DNA from: an uncultured Dorea sp.
GTDB taxonomy: Bacteria; Bacillota; Clostridia; Lachnospirales; Lachnospiraceae
NCBI GenBank assembly: GCA_910578495.1
Contig: CAJTRE010000001.1
Span: forward strand, 62,001 to 126,000
Direction: 5' to 3'
Length of the DNA stretch: 64,000 bases
How positions within the stretch are numbered: position 1 is the stretch's first letter; every line of letters begins with the position of its first letter. Shown in pieces: positions 8,041 through 16,943 of the stretch. Under the pieces are notes generated by a model. That model worked only from the letters and a program-made list of their open reading frames with translations. It ran no database searches and was not told the origin of the DNA. Made by a program: the position numbers and the translations under genes.

Positions 8041-8501
8041 TGGAGATTCAGTTTGTTTTAAATGGAAAAAAGACGTCCGCAGATGCGGCACCGGGAGCAA
8101 TGCTTTATGGCCTGCTTCGGGAAAAGGGATGTTACAGTGTAAAATGTGGCTGCGAGACGACCAACTGTGGACTTTGTACGGTGTGGGTGGACGGTGTGCC
8201 GACGCTTTCGTGTGCAATGCCGGTGGCAAGAGTAGAGGGCAGAGAAGTGACGACTATGGAAGGGTTACAGAAAGAGGCGGAGGAGTTTGGAAGTTTTCTG
8301 GCGGCCGAAGGGGCGGAACAGTGTGGTTTCTGCTCACCGGGATTTATTATGAATGTACTGGCGATGGTGCGGGAATTAGATAATCCGTCAGAAGATGAGA
8401 TCAAAGAATATTTGTCTGGGAATTTATGCAGGTGTACCGGATATATGGGACAGCTCCGCGCCATTCAGAAATATATGAAGATGAAGAAGGAGGGCGTGTA
8501 G
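8040..8501 (+). CDS. Molybdenum hydroxylase 2Fe-2S subunit
   Basis: 153 residues; the ATG overlaps the previous stop by one base (TAATG). It holds two [2Fe-2S] clusters. The plant-type N-terminal one uses C38, C43, C46 and C58 (CETTNCGLC region). The C-terminal helical one uses C95, C98, C130 and C132 (QCGFC and NLCRCTG). Length and Cys spacing are normal for the small subunit of xanthine dehydrogenase/CO dehydrogenase-type enzymes. It carries electrons from the molybdenum site to FAD. The stop abuts the start of the catalytic subunit, giving a strict 1:1:1 operon. Confidence 0.95.
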   Translation: MEIQFVLNGKKTSADAAPGAMLYGLLREKGCYSVKCGCETTNCGLCTVWVDGVPTLSCAMPVARVEGREVTTMEGLQKEAEEFGSFLAAEGAEQCGFCSPGFIMNVLAMVRELDNPSEDEIKEYLSGNLCRCTGYMGQLRAIQKYMKMKKEGV

Positions 8502-10781
8502 ATGAAGTATGTAAATCAGGCATTGCCCAAAGTAGATTCTAAAGCGTTAGTGACAGGGAAACCGGTATATACGGATGATATTGCGCCGAAAGACTGTCTG
8601 GTAGTGAAGGTACTCAGAAGCCCTTACGCCCATGCTTTGATTCAGGATATTCAATACGATACTGCAATGAAAGTACCGGGAATGGTGTGCGTACTTACTT
8701 ATAAAGACTGCCCAAACAAACGGTTTACGATGGCAGGACAGTCTTATCCTGAGCCAAGTCCATACGACCGTCTCATTCTTGACCGGAGAGTGCGGTTTGT
8801 CGGGGATGCGGCGGCAATCGTTGCGGGTGAAACTGAAGAAGCAGTAGACCGCGCGATGAAGATGATCAAGGTGAGCTATGAGGTTCTTGAGCCGGTGTTG
8901 GATTTTCGAAAGGCGAAAGATCATTCGATTTTGGTACATCCGGAGGATAACTGGAAAAGTCTTTGTCCGGTTGGTGCAGATAATCAGAGAAACTTATGTG
9001 CCAGTGAAACGAGCGGCGATGGAGACTTAGAAGCCGCTTTCGCTAAATGCAAATATATTATAGAAGAAACTTACCACACGAAAGCCAATCAGCAGGCGAT
9101 GATGGAGACTTTCCGCACTTATACGTATATGGATACCTATGGCAGATTGAATGTGGTATCTTCTACGCAGGTGACGTTCCATGTGAGACGAATCCTTGCA
9201 ACGGCACTGGATATTCCGAAATCTAAGATTCGTGTTGTGAAACCTCGTATCGGAGGTGGATTTGGTGCCAAGCAGACAGTAGTGACGGAAGTTTATCCTG
9301 CCCTTGTTACGATGAAAACCGGACGAGCGGCGAAGATTGTCTATACAAGGGAGGAGTCCATGATTGCGTCCTCTCCAAGACATGAGATGGAGATAAGCGT
9401 TCGTATGGGAGCAGATGAAGAGGGAACTATCAAAGCCATTGATGTTTATACACTTTCCAATACGGGAGCGTTTGGAGAGCATGGGCCGACAACTGTTGGT
9501 TTATCCGGCCACAAATCTATTCCTCTTTATGGAAAAGTAGAAGCGCATCGTTTTGCATATGATGTGGTGTACACCAATGTTATGTCTGCCGGAGCGTACA
9601 GAGGTTACGGTGCGACCCAGGGGATTTTTGCGGTAGAGTCGGCAGTGGACGAGCTTGCGGCGAAAATGAACATAGATCCGGTTGTTTTGCGAGAGAAAAA
9701 TATCGTAAAAGAAGGACAGGTGATGCCTGCTTACTACGGGGAGACGGCAAATAGCTGTGCGCTGGACAGATGTCTTGTACGTGCCAAAGAGATGATTGGA
9801 TGGGACGAGAAATATCCGGTGCAGGACATGGGGAACGGAAAAGTTCGGAGCGTTGGCGCGGCTCTGGCAATGCAGGGTTCCGGTATTGCGGGACTGGATA
9901 CTGGTTCTGTTGTTATTAAGGTAAATGACGATGGATTCTATAGCCTGATGATCGGAGCGTCTGATATGGGAACGGGATGTGATACGATTCTTGCTCAGAT
10001 GGCGGCAGACTGTTTGGATTGTGAGATGGACAATATTATTGTGTCCGGAGTGGATACGGATGTTTCTCCGTATGACTGTGGTTCTTATGCCTCCAGTACG
10101 ACTTATGTGACAGGGATGGCAGTTGTGAAAACCTGCGCTGTATTAAGGGAGAAGATAACAGCTCGTGGTGCTGAGTATCTGGACGTGGCTGTAGAAGAGG
10201 CAGAGTTTGATGGAAAGAAAGTTACCCATATTCCAAGCGGCAAGGAGATTTCTTTGAAAAATATTGGAAACCGGGTAATGTGCAGCAGCAATACGCCGTT
10301 GATGGCGTCTGAAGCAAGCAGTTCTCCTGTTTCACCGCCGCCGTTTATGGTCGGTATGGCAGAGATTGAACTGGATAGAGAAACCGGTAAGGTTGAACTC
10401 CTAGACTATGTGGCAGTTGTGGATTGCGGAACTGTAGTCAATCCAGCGCTTGCAAGGGTGCAGGTGGAGGGCGGTATTGCTCAAGGTATTGGTATGGCGC
10501 TTTATGAGGATATTGTGTATAACAAAGACGGAAAGAATTTCAGTAATTCCTTTATGCAGTATAAGATTCCGACACGTCTGGATGTGGGAACAGTGCGGGT
10601 GGAGTTTGAGAGCAGTTATGAGCCGACAGGACCGTTTGGGGCGAAATCTATTGGAGAGATTGTCATTAATACACCGTCTCCTGCTATCGCAAATGCAATT
10701 TACAATGCGTCTCGTGTTCGTCTGAGAGAACTGCCTATGACGTCTGAGAAAATCTATATGGGAATGCAGGAGAATAAGTAA
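8502..10781 (+). CDS. Molybdenum hydroxylase catalytic (Mo-binding) subunit, XdhA-like
   Basis: 759 residues. It binds the molybdopterin cofactor: GGGFGAKQ at 251-258 and GAYRGYGATQ at 364-373 are the cofactor loops, and GAKSIGE at 713-719 carries the base catalyst (E719). The N-terminal a/b hammerhead domain runs to about residue 130. The cluster with YqeB/YqeC suggests a selenium-dependent hydroxylase, in which a labile selenium is a ligand of Mo. Such enzymes include purine, nicotinate and xanthine hydroxylases, and I cannot choose between them by eye. It follows the Fe-S subunit with no gap and is separated by 35 bases from the NTP-transferase/YqeB gene. Confidence 0.92.
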   Translation: MKYVNQALPKVDSKALVTGKPVYTDDIAPKDCLVVKVLRSPYAHALIQDIQYDTAMKVPGMVCVLTYKDCPNKRFTMAGQSYPEPSPYDRLILDRRVRFVGDAAAIVAGETEEAVDRAMKMIKVSYEVLEPVLDFRKAKDHSILVHPEDNWKSLCPVGADNQRNLCASETSGDGDLEAAFAKCKYIIEETYHTKANQQAMMETFRTYTYMDTYGRLNVVSSTQVTFHVRRILATALDIPKSKIRVVKPRIGGGFGAKQTVVTEVYPALVTMKTGRAAKIVYTREESMIASSPRHEMEISVRMGADEEGTIKAIDVYTLSNTGAFGEHGPTTVGLSGHKSIPLYGKVEAHRFAYDVVYTNVMSAGAYRGYGATQGIFAVESAVDELAAKMNIDPVVLREKNIVKEGQVMPAYYGETANSCALDRCLVRAKEMIGWDEKYPVQDMGNGKVRSVGAALAMQGSGIAGLDTGSVVIKVNDDGFYSLMIGASDMGTGCDTILAQMAADCLDCEMDNIIVSGVDTDVSPYDCGSYASSTTYVTGMAVVKTCAVLREKITARGAEYLDVAVEEAEFDGKKVTHIPSGKEISLKNIGNRVMCSSNTPLMASEASSSPVSPPPFMVGMAEIELDRETGKVELLDYVAVVDCGTVVNPALARVQVEGGIAQGIGMALYEDIVYNKDGKNFSNSFMQYKIPTRLDVGTVRVEFESSYEPTGPFGAKSIGEIVINTPSPAIANAIYNASRVRLRELPMTSEKIYMGMQENK

Positions 10782-10816
10782 AAACGAATAAAAAGCAGCA
10801 GACTTGTGGTGGTTAT

Positions 10817-11581
10817 ATGAACGTACATGTAATGATACTGGCGGCAGGAAACAGCCGGAGATTCGGTGGAAATAAATTATTACATCTGTACAAAAGGAAA
10901 CCGTTGTACAGATATATGTTGGAAACAATTTTACGCATGGATGTTCCCTTGGGAGAGAAGATGATCGTGACACAGTATGACGAGATTATGGAGATGGGAA
11001 CAACTCTCGGCTATTATGTCTTTAGAAATGAATGCCCGGAAGATGGGATTTCTCGTTCTATAAGGATAGGGATTACGGAACTTATGGGAATGGAATCTTA
11101 CCATGTGGGGGACGCTGTCATGTGTTGTGTGTGCGACCAGCCGGAACTTCGGGCGGAAACGTTGACACAGTTTGTACGGGAGTATAAAAGAACAGGCAGA
11201 GGAATCGGTGTTGTGACAACAGGTGAAGTTCCGGGGAATCCGGTGATTTTCCGGGACGATTACTGGGAAGAATTAAAGCTCCTTTCCGGTGATGAGGGCG
11301 GAAAAGCAGTACGAAACCGCCATCCGGAGGATGTCTTTTATTTTCCGGTGTCACAAAAGCCGGAACTTTGGGATATTGACGAGAGAGAAGATATGGAGAA
11401 GCTAGAGAGAGAGTTTGAGAAAAAGCTTATTATTGTGCGGGGCGGAGGAGATCTTGCTACCGGAGTGATTCACAGGCTTTATCGGGAGGGATATTCTGTT
11501 CTGGTTTTGGAGACGGAATTTCCGGCGTGTATACGCAGGCAGGTCTCTTTTGCTGAGGCGGTCTATGAGGGCTTTACTTGA
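10817..11581 (+). CDS. MocA-like NTP transferase fused to start of YqeB, ended by in-frame TGA
   Basis: 254 residues. Residues 1-200 form a molybdenum-cofactor nucleotidyltransferase (MobA/MocA type): LAAGNSRRFGGNKLL at 8-22 and CDQPEL around 106-111. From about residue 203 a second domain starts (LIIVRGGGDLATGVIHRLY, then PACIRRQVSFAEAVYEG), which is the N-terminus of YqeB/EF2563, the selenium-dependent hydroxylase protein. A TGA at 11579-11581 then interrupts it, and the same frame continues without another stop to 12262 with the rest of YqeB. Either a nonsense mutation made a pseudogene, or the TGA is recoded. The NTase domain would remain intact in either case. The ribosome site is weak. 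Confidence 0.8.
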   Translation: MNVHVMILAAGNSRRFGGNKLLHLYKRKPLYRYMLETILRMDVPLGEKMIVTQYDEIMEMGTTLGYYVFRNECPEDGISRSIRIGITELMGMESYHVGDAVMCCVCDQPELRAETLTQFVREYKRTGRGIGVVTTGEVPGNPVIFRDDYWEELKLLSGDEGGKAVRNRHPEDVFYFPVSQKPELWDIDEREDMEKLEREFEKKLIIVRGGGDLATGVIHRLYREGYSVLVLETEFPACIRRQVSFAEAVYEGFT

Positions 11582-11599
11582 GTAGACGGCGTCAAAGCT

Positions 11600-12262
11600 G
11601 TGTGCGTTGAGCGTGAAGAAGAGATGGAATCTGCATGGAAGGATGGAAATGTTCCGATCATAGTTGATCCGAAGGGAGTCTGGATTGAAAGATTAAAACC
11701 AAAGGCCGTAGTAGATGCTATTCTTGCCAAGAAAAATCTTGGAACAAGGAAAGCGATGGCGCCTCTTACGATAGGACTTGGCCCCGGTTTTGAGGCAGGT
11801 TGTGACGTAAGTTTTGTAATTGAAACGATGCGCGGAGAAAGTCTGGGGAAGGTCTATGCGAAAGGAAGTGCGATTCCTAATACCGGAATACCGGGCATTA
11901 TTGCAGGGTATGGGAAAGAGCGAGTGATTCATGCGCCTGTGTCGGGAGTCTTCGAGCCTGCAAAAAGAATTGGCGATCAGGTAGAAAAAGGTGAGATAAT
12001 GGGATGGATCGTGGATTTGAAACAGGGGAAAATTGAGATTTCTGCTACTATTTCCGGATTTCTGCGTGGCATGATCAGAGAGGGATACGTTGTAAAACAG
12101 GGACTTAAAATGATGGATATTGAACCGAGAACCGAGGACAGAGAGATTTGTTTTCGTATATCGGATAAGGCGTTCTGCATTGCGGACAGTGTATATAAGG
12201 TGATAAAAGGATATGAAGATTGTCAGACCGGAAGACTGTGTGTACGAAAAGATAGAATTTGA
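11600..12262 (+). pseudogene. yqeB: Remainder of YqeB (EF2563 family), same frame after the TGA
   Basis: This is the direct in-frame continuation of the gene at 10817; only the TGA at 11579-11581 separates them. It holds the body of the YqeB family: DAILAKKNLGTRK, LGPGFEAGCDVSFVIET and GYGKERVIHAPVSG, which are its strongest motifs. The first GTG (11600) has no ribosome site, so independent translation is unlikely. YqeB is required for selenium-dependent molybdenum hydroxylases, together with YqeC and SelD. If it is truly lost, the hydroxylase may be inactive; if TGA is read as selenocysteine or by readthrough, the full fusion would be 481 residues. The end overlaps yqeC by 50 bases. Confidence 0.75.
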
Positions 12263-12875
12263 GAAACGAAGCCCCGGTGTTTTGTCGTTTGTAGGGGCAG
12301 GCGGTAAGACAACGCTGATCTACCGTCTGAGTGAGGAATTGAAAGCGAGGGGGCAGAGCGTTCTTATTACAACAACGACTAAGATGTACTGCCCGGACAA
12401 AGCCTATATAGAATGGACAGGAGCAGAGTGTATGGAGAGGATCAAAGAAAGTTTGGTAAAAGAAGGAGTTGTGACGGTTGGCAGGAGACTTTTCGGCAAA
12501 GCAGTAAGTTTTGATGAAAGGGAGGATAAGATGGAGGGAGTTTTAGAAGAAGATTATGATCGATTGCTTTCATTGGCGGACGTTCTTCTTGTGGAGGCAG
12601 ACGGCGCTAAAAGAAAACCGCTAAAAGTTCCGGCGCTGCATGAACCTGTGATATTTCCGGGAACAGATCTTGTTGTCGGAGTATTGGGACTTAGAAGTAT
12701 TGGTATGAGTATTGAAGAGGCTTCTTTTCGGCCGGAAGACGTAGCAGAATTTTTAAATACAGAGGTAACACATTGTTTGACAAGAGAGGATTTGGAAGTT
12801 ATTGCAGACAGTCCTTTCGGATTAAAAAAGAAAGTAGATTGTGCGTTTGTCGCAGTGGGGAATTATTATGAGTAA
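12213..12875 (+). CDS. yqeC: Selenium-dependent hydroxylase accessory protein YqeC
   Basis: 220 residues with AAAGGA four bases before the ATG. A P-loop GAGGKTT lies at 28-34, followed by LITTTTKM, then LLVEADGAKRKPLKVP in the middle, the recognised YqeC signature. It is a small P-loop NTPase-like protein known only from the selenium-dependent molybdenum hydroxylase gene neighbourhood; its biochemical role is not settled. The start lies inside the YqeB reading frame (50-base overlap) and its end overlaps the XdhC-like gene by 8 bases, so translation along this stretch is coupled. Confidence 0.88.
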   Translation: MKIVRPEDCVYEKIEFEKRSPGVLSFVGAGGKTTLIYRLSEELKARGQSVLITTTTKMYCPDKAYIEWTGAECMERIKESLVKEGVVTVGRRLFGKAVSFDEREDKMEGVLEEDYDRLLSLADVLLVEADGAKRKPLKVPALHEPVIFPGTDLVVGVLGLRSIGMSIEEASFRPEDVAEFLNTEVTHCLTREDLEVIADSPFGLKKKVDCAFVAVGNYYE

Positions 12876-13896
12876 AGCATACTATGAGACATTAAGATTA
12901 TATGGAGATCGTTCCGTTACAACGGTGACCTTTCTGGAAGGGGAGAACGCTGGAAAGAAGCAGATATTTTGTGGAGAAAAACAGGTATATTCCCAGATAG
13001 AAAGAGCAGTAGTAAAAGAAAACTGGTGGAATCTTCCGCCAGGGGTTATAGACGGCCCATCCGGCACTGCTTTTGTAGAACATTTGGGACAGGCTCCGGT
13101 GTGCGTGATCTGTGGTGCAGGTCATGTAGGGATTCCGGTGATAAAGATGGCAAAGCTTATTGGGTTTGAGGTGGTTGTCATCGAAGACCGCCCGGTATTT
13201 GCGGATAAAGCAAGGAATGCGGGTGCGGCGAGAGTTTTCTGCGATTCTTTTGAATGCGCGCTTAAGCAGATGGAGGAGAGGCAGCAGGTATATTTTGTAG
13301 TGATGACAAGAGGACACCGTTACGATGAGGAATGTCTGAGCGTCATTTTAAAGAAGTCCTATGCTTATGTAGGAATGATGGCGAGCAGGGGACGTGCGGC
13401 AAGAATGAAGCAAAACCTTATAGAAAAAGGGTTTTCCGAAGAAGCTGTGTCTCAGATTCATATGCCGATCGGACTTTCGATTCATGCGAGAACGTCGGAA
13501 GAAATCGGGCTTTCAGTAGTGGCGCAATTGATTTCGGTAAAAAATGGCGCAGACAGTAAAAACGTTTATGACTGGGAGATTTTGGACAGTGTGATAAATA
13601 AGTCTAAGAAAGAGCCTTGGATTCTGGCAACGATTATAAAACGGCAAGGTTCTGCACCGAGAGAAATTGGGACGAAGATGCTGATTACGGATATGGGAAC
13701 GACGGTAGGCACTATCGGCGGCGGCTGTATGGAAGCACAAGTAATAAGAGAAGCCATGAGTTTTCTTCGGAGGCGTACGGAGAATATGGAGAATCCGATG
13801 AAGATACTAACCATAGATCTGTCCGGTGTGGACGCGGAGAATTCTGGTATGGTCTGCGGCGGAAGGATGGAAGTGTTGTTAGAGGTGGTGAACTAG
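12868..13896 (+). CDS. XdhC/CoxI-family maturation factor, domains in permuted order
   Basis: 342 residues, starting 8 bases inside yqeC (ATGAGTAA). A Rossmann-type XdhC_C domain comes first, with ICGAGHVGIPV at 81-91 and VVVIEDRPVFADKA after it. The XdhC_CoxI domain lies at the C-terminus: GSAPREIG at 261-268 and GTIGGGCMEAQV at 281-292. In classical XdhC the order is reversed. The family binds molybdenum cofactor and inserts it, in sulfurated form, into xanthine dehydrogenase-like apoenzymes. Its location between yqeC and moaC supports a role in maturing the hydroxylase upstream. Confidence 0.88.
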   Translation: MSKAYYETLRLYGDRSVTTVTFLEGENAGKKQIFCGEKQVYSQIERAVVKENWWNLPPGVIDGPSGTAFVEHLGQAPVCVICGAGHVGIPVIKMAKLIGFEVVVIEDRPVFADKARNAGAARVFCDSFECALKQMEERQQVYFVVMTRGHRYDEECLSVILKKSYAYVGMMASRGRAARMKQNLIEKGFSEEAVSQIHMPIGLSIHARTSEEIGLSVVAQLISVKNGADSKNVYDWEILDSVINKSKKEPWILATIIKRQGSAPREIGTKMLITDMGTTVGTIGGGCMEAQVIREAMSFLRRRTENMENPMKILTIDLSGVDAENSGMVCGGRMEVLLEVVN

Positions 13897-14394
13897 ATGG
13901 GAAATGAATGGACACATTTTGATTTGAAGGGAAATGCCCGGATGGTAGACGTTTCCGATAAAGCAAATACAAAGAGACAGGCGTCCGCGATGGGAAAAAT
14001 TCAGGTGAATGAAGCGGTTATACAGGCGGTGACAGGGCATACGGCGGTAAAAGGAGATGTGCTTGGCGTTGCCAGAGTGGCAGGGATCATGGCGGTAAAA
14101 CGAACGGCGGATTTGATTCCCATGTGTCATACCATTCCAATCGAAAAATGTGAACTGTCATTTTATGTTGCACAGAAAGATTTGGAGATTCATGCAGAAT
14201 GTACAGTAGTGACAGAAGGAAAAACAGGGGTGGAGATGGAAGCGTTGACCGGTGTGAATGTGGCTCTCCTTACAATATATGATATGTGTAAGTCGATGGA
14301 CAAAGCTATGGTAATCTCGGATGTTTGCCTGAAAGAGAAGATCGGCGGTAAGAGTGGAACTTACACAAGAGCGCAGGAGCCAAAGTTATGGTAG
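13897..14394 (+). CDS. moaC: Cyclic pyranopterin monophosphate synthase MoaC
   Basis: 165 residues, beginning directly at the XdhC-like stop. Family motifs are DLIPMCHTIPIE at 72-83 and GVEMEALTGVNVALLTIYDM at 111-130. MoaC converts the MoaA product to cyclic pyranopterin monophosphate, the first step of molybdenum cofactor synthesis. Its position in front of moaA with a 7-base overlap supports joint expression. Length and motifs are normal. Confidence 0.97.
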   Translation: MGNEWTHFDLKGNARMVDVSDKANTKRQASAMGKIQVNEAVIQAVTGHTAVKGDVLGVARVAGIMAVKRTADLIPMCHTIPIEKCELSFYVAQKDLEIHAECTVVTEGKTGVEMEALTGVNVALLTIYDMCKSMDKAMVISDVCLKEKIGGKSGTYTRAQEPKLW

Positions 14395-15356
14395 ACGGGT
14401 ATGGCAGAATCATAGATTATATGCGAATTTCTGTGACAGACTGCTGTAACTTAAGATGTGTCTATTGTATGCCGGAGTCCGGCGTTCGCTTTGCTCCGCA
14501 AAAGTCTCTTTTGACCGATGGCGAAATTGTAAGGATTATAAATGCGGCGGCAAGAACAGGGATTTCTCATATCAAAGTAACAGGCGGAGAACCTCTTTTG
14601 CGGGATGGTGTGACGACACTTATCCACCAGGTGAAAGAAATTCCCGGTATAGAGACGGTGTCTCTTACGACCAATGGAATCCTGTTGCCGGAATGTATGG
14701 CAGAACTTTATGAGGCAGGAATTTCCAGTATAAATATCAGTCTGGATACGCTGGATGCGAAACGGTATCGGGAGCTTACGAGAGGTGGTGTTTTGGAGCA
14801 TGCCTTGGCAGGATTAAGAACGGCCGCCACATATCCGGAGATGAAAGTAAAAGTAAATGCCGTACTTGACGAAGAACACTGGGAAGAAGATGTCATGGCG
14901 CTTACATATCTTGCGAAAGAAAATAAGGTTCATGTGCGCTTTATTGAACATATGCCCCTTGGAATAGAGAGTAATGAAACTCCGGTGGCGGAACAGGATA
15001 TTCTGAAGCTGTTGCGCCAATATTATGGAGAAAGTAAGCCTTGCAGAGAGAAAATCGGCGAGGGGCCGGGGCATTATTTCGCATTTCCGGGACTGGTGGG
15101 AAGGATTGGTTTTATCAGTGCTATGAGTCATAAGTTCTGTTCGGAATGTAACCGAATCCGTTTGTCGGCAGATGGGAAGCTGCGAATGTGCCTGCAAAGT
15201 AAAGATGGAATTTCTCTGCGGGATATAATAAGAAATCATGTGAGTGATGAAGAATTGGTAGAAATAATAGAGAAGAGCATTCGTCAGAAACCAGAAGGAC
15301 ATTGTATGAATGTGCAGAGAATTGAAGCCGAAGGGATGTGTCAGATTGGAGGATAG
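14388..15356 (+). CDS. moaA: GTP 3',8-cyclase MoaA (radical SAM)
   Basis: 322 residues. The N-terminal radical-SAM cluster is C20-x3-C24-x2-C27 (CCNLRCVYCMPE). The second 4Fe-4S site near the C-terminus is C251, C254 and C268 (FCSECNRIRL...MCLQ). TGGEPLLR at 65-72 binds SAM. The protein ends in Gly-Gly, as active MoaA requires. It rearranges GTP to 3',8-cyclo-GTP for MoaC. The AGGAG ribosome site lies inside moaC. No defects are visible. Confidence 0.97.
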   Translation: MVDGYGRIIDYMRISVTDCCNLRCVYCMPESGVRFAPQKSLLTDGEIVRIINAAARTGISHIKVTGGEPLLRDGVTTLIHQVKEIPGIETVSLTTNGILLPECMAELYEAGISSINISLDTLDAKRYRELTRGGVLEHALAGLRTAATYPEMKVKVNAVLDEEHWEEDVMALTYLAKENKVHVRFIEHMPLGIESNETPVAEQDILKLLRQYYGESKPCREKIGEGPGHYFAFPGLVGRIGFISAMSHKFCSECNRIRLSADGKLRMCLQSKDGISLRDIIRNHVSDEELVEIIEKSIRQKPEGHCMNVQRIEAEGMCQIGG

Positions 15357-15358
15357 GT

Positions 15359-15847
15359 ATGAAAGCGATTGTCATTACAGTCAGTACCAAAGGATATGCA
15401 GGAGAGCGTGAGGACAAAAGCGGGCCTGTGCTTAAACAAAGATTGGAAAGCATAGGTTTTGAAGTGCCGGAGATTGTGCTTCTTCCGGACTGCCGGGAGA
15501 AGATTTCGGACGTTATGCTGCAGATTGCAGATAAAAAAGAGGCAGGGCTTATTGTTACTACAGGCGGAACTGGGTTTGCCAAAGATGATTGTACACCGGA
15601 GGCAACTCTTGATGTGGTGGAACGGCGTGCAGATGGCATTCCTGAGGCTATGCGGGCATACAGCAGTCAGTTTACAGACCGGGCGATGCTCTCAAGAGCA
15701 GTTGCCGGGATTCGGAAAGAAACGGTGATCATCAATCTTCCGGGAAGTGTGAAAGCGGTGGAAGAGTGCATGGACTGCGTGGAGAACAGTCTGGTTCATG
15801 GGATAGAGATACTGACCGGGCAGGCGGTAGAATGTGGAGGTTCTTAG
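15359..15847 (+). CDS. Molybdopterin adenylyltransferase, MoaB/MogA family
   Basis: 162 residues from the ATG at 15359, behind GGAGG at the end of moaA. The molybdopterin-binding motif TTGGTGFAKDDCTPE lies at 67-81. It adenylylates molybdopterin before metal insertion. MoaB and MogA cannot be separated confidently by eye. No moaD, moaE or moeB is in this run, so these must be encoded elsewhere. Confidence 0.9.
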   Translation: MKAIVITVSTKGYAGEREDKSGPVLKQRLESIGFEVPEIVLLPDCREKISDVMLQIADKKEAGLIVTTGGTGFAKDDCTPEATLDVVERRADGIPEAMRAYSSQFTDRAMLSRAVAGIRKETVIINLPGSVKAVEECMDCVENSLVHGIEILTGQAVECGGS

Positions 15848-15881
15848 ATGAGAGAACAGTATGAAAAAAGAGGGGATATAG

Positions 15882-16907
15882 ATGAAGCAAATAGAAACTA
15901 TTCATGCAGAAGGTCATGTGATCTGTCATGACATTACTGTGATTATCAAGGATCAAATCAAAGATACGGCGTTTCGCAAAGGACATATTGTGACGAAAGA
16001 AGATATTCCGAAACTGCTTTCCCTTGGCAAAGACCATCTCTACGTGTGGGAAAAGACAGAAGGAATCCTTCATGAAAATAAGGCGGCGGCAATCCTTGCA
16101 TCCGTCTGTAAAAACGAGTATATGCACATGACTCCGGTCAAAGAGGGCAAAATAGAACTGATTGCGGACATTGACGGAGTGTTTCTCGTAGATATAAAAC
16201 GCCTTATAGAAATCAACTGTCTGGATAATATGATGATTGCCGCAAGGCATACTAACCAAGCGGTGAAACCGGGAGATAAATTAGCTGGAACGAGAATTAT
16301 TCCGTTGGTTATTGAAGAAGACAGAATGAAAGAAGTCAAGAAAATTGGGGCGGATAAACCGATTTTAGAAATCAAACCATTTGTGCGTAATACGGCGGCT
16401 ATTGTCACAACCGGAAATGAAGTGTATCATGGAAGGATACGGGATACATTTACCCCGGTTGTCAAGGAAAAACTGGCACGTTTCGGTGTAGAAGTGATAG
16501 CCCATGAAATTGTGCCGGATAAAGATGAGAAGATTCTGACAGCTATTGAAAATGCAAGAAAATGCGGTGCGGATTTGATTCTTTGTACCGGAGGAATGAG
16601 TGTTGATCCTGATGACCGTACCCCCGGAGCAATCAAGAAATCCGGGGCAGAAGTGATTACTTATGGTGCGCCCGTACTTCCGGGTGCAATGCTAGTCCTT
16701 GGATATTATGAAGATAAAACGCCGATTCTTGGACTTCCGGGCTGTGTGATGTATGCGGAAGCTACGGTGTTTGATTTGATTCTGCCAAGAGTGCTGGCGG
16801 ATATTCGAATTGAGAAAACGGAGATTGCGGGCATGGGACATGGAGGACTTTGTCTTGGGTGTGAGGTCTGTCATTATCCTAATTGTAGTTTTGGAAAGGG
16901 ATATTAA
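15882..16907 (+). CDS. MoeA-like molybdopterin-binding protein with Cys-rich C-terminus
   Basis: 341 residues with AGAGGGG before the ATG. The N-terminal 160 residues look like the variable part of hydroxylase-associated MoeA homologues. The molybdopterin-binding domain has TTGNEV at 176-181 and CTGGMSVDPDDRTP at 235-248, then ILGLPGCVMYAEATVFD. The last 20 residues hold four cysteines (C324, C327, C330, C335) ending in SFGKGY, an addition absent from standard MoeA. The usual MoeA C-terminal domain IV is not obvious. It probably inserts Mo or hands the cofactor to the selenium-dependent hydroxylase; this specialisation is inferred from neighbours. Confidence 0.82.
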   Translation: MKQIETIHAEGHVICHDITVIIKDQIKDTAFRKGHIVTKEDIPKLLSLGKDHLYVWEKTEGILHENKAAAILASVCKNEYMHMTPVKEGKIELIADIDGVFLVDIKRLIEINCLDNMMIAARHTNQAVKPGDKLAGTRIIPLVIEEDRMKEVKKIGADKPILEIKPFVRNTAAIVTTGNEVYHGRIRDTFTPVVKEKLARFGVEVIAHEIVPDKDEKILTAIENARKCGADLILCTGGMSVDPDDRTPGAIKKSGAEVITYGAPVLPGAMLVLGYYEDKTPILGLPGCVMYAEATVFDLILPRVLADIRIEKTEIAGMGHGGLCLGCEVCHYPNCSFGKGY

Positions 16908-16943
16908 CAGAGAATTTTTCAGAAATAGAAAGGTAAAAGTATT

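Noticed and set aside
9027..9482. Long antisense frame opposite the hydroxylase catalytic subunit
   Set aside because: A shadow of a conserved gene; composition is typical of antisense translation.
15848..15881. Tiny frame between moaB and the MoeA-like gene
   Set aside because: It runs into the next gene in another frame and merely covers its ribosome site.
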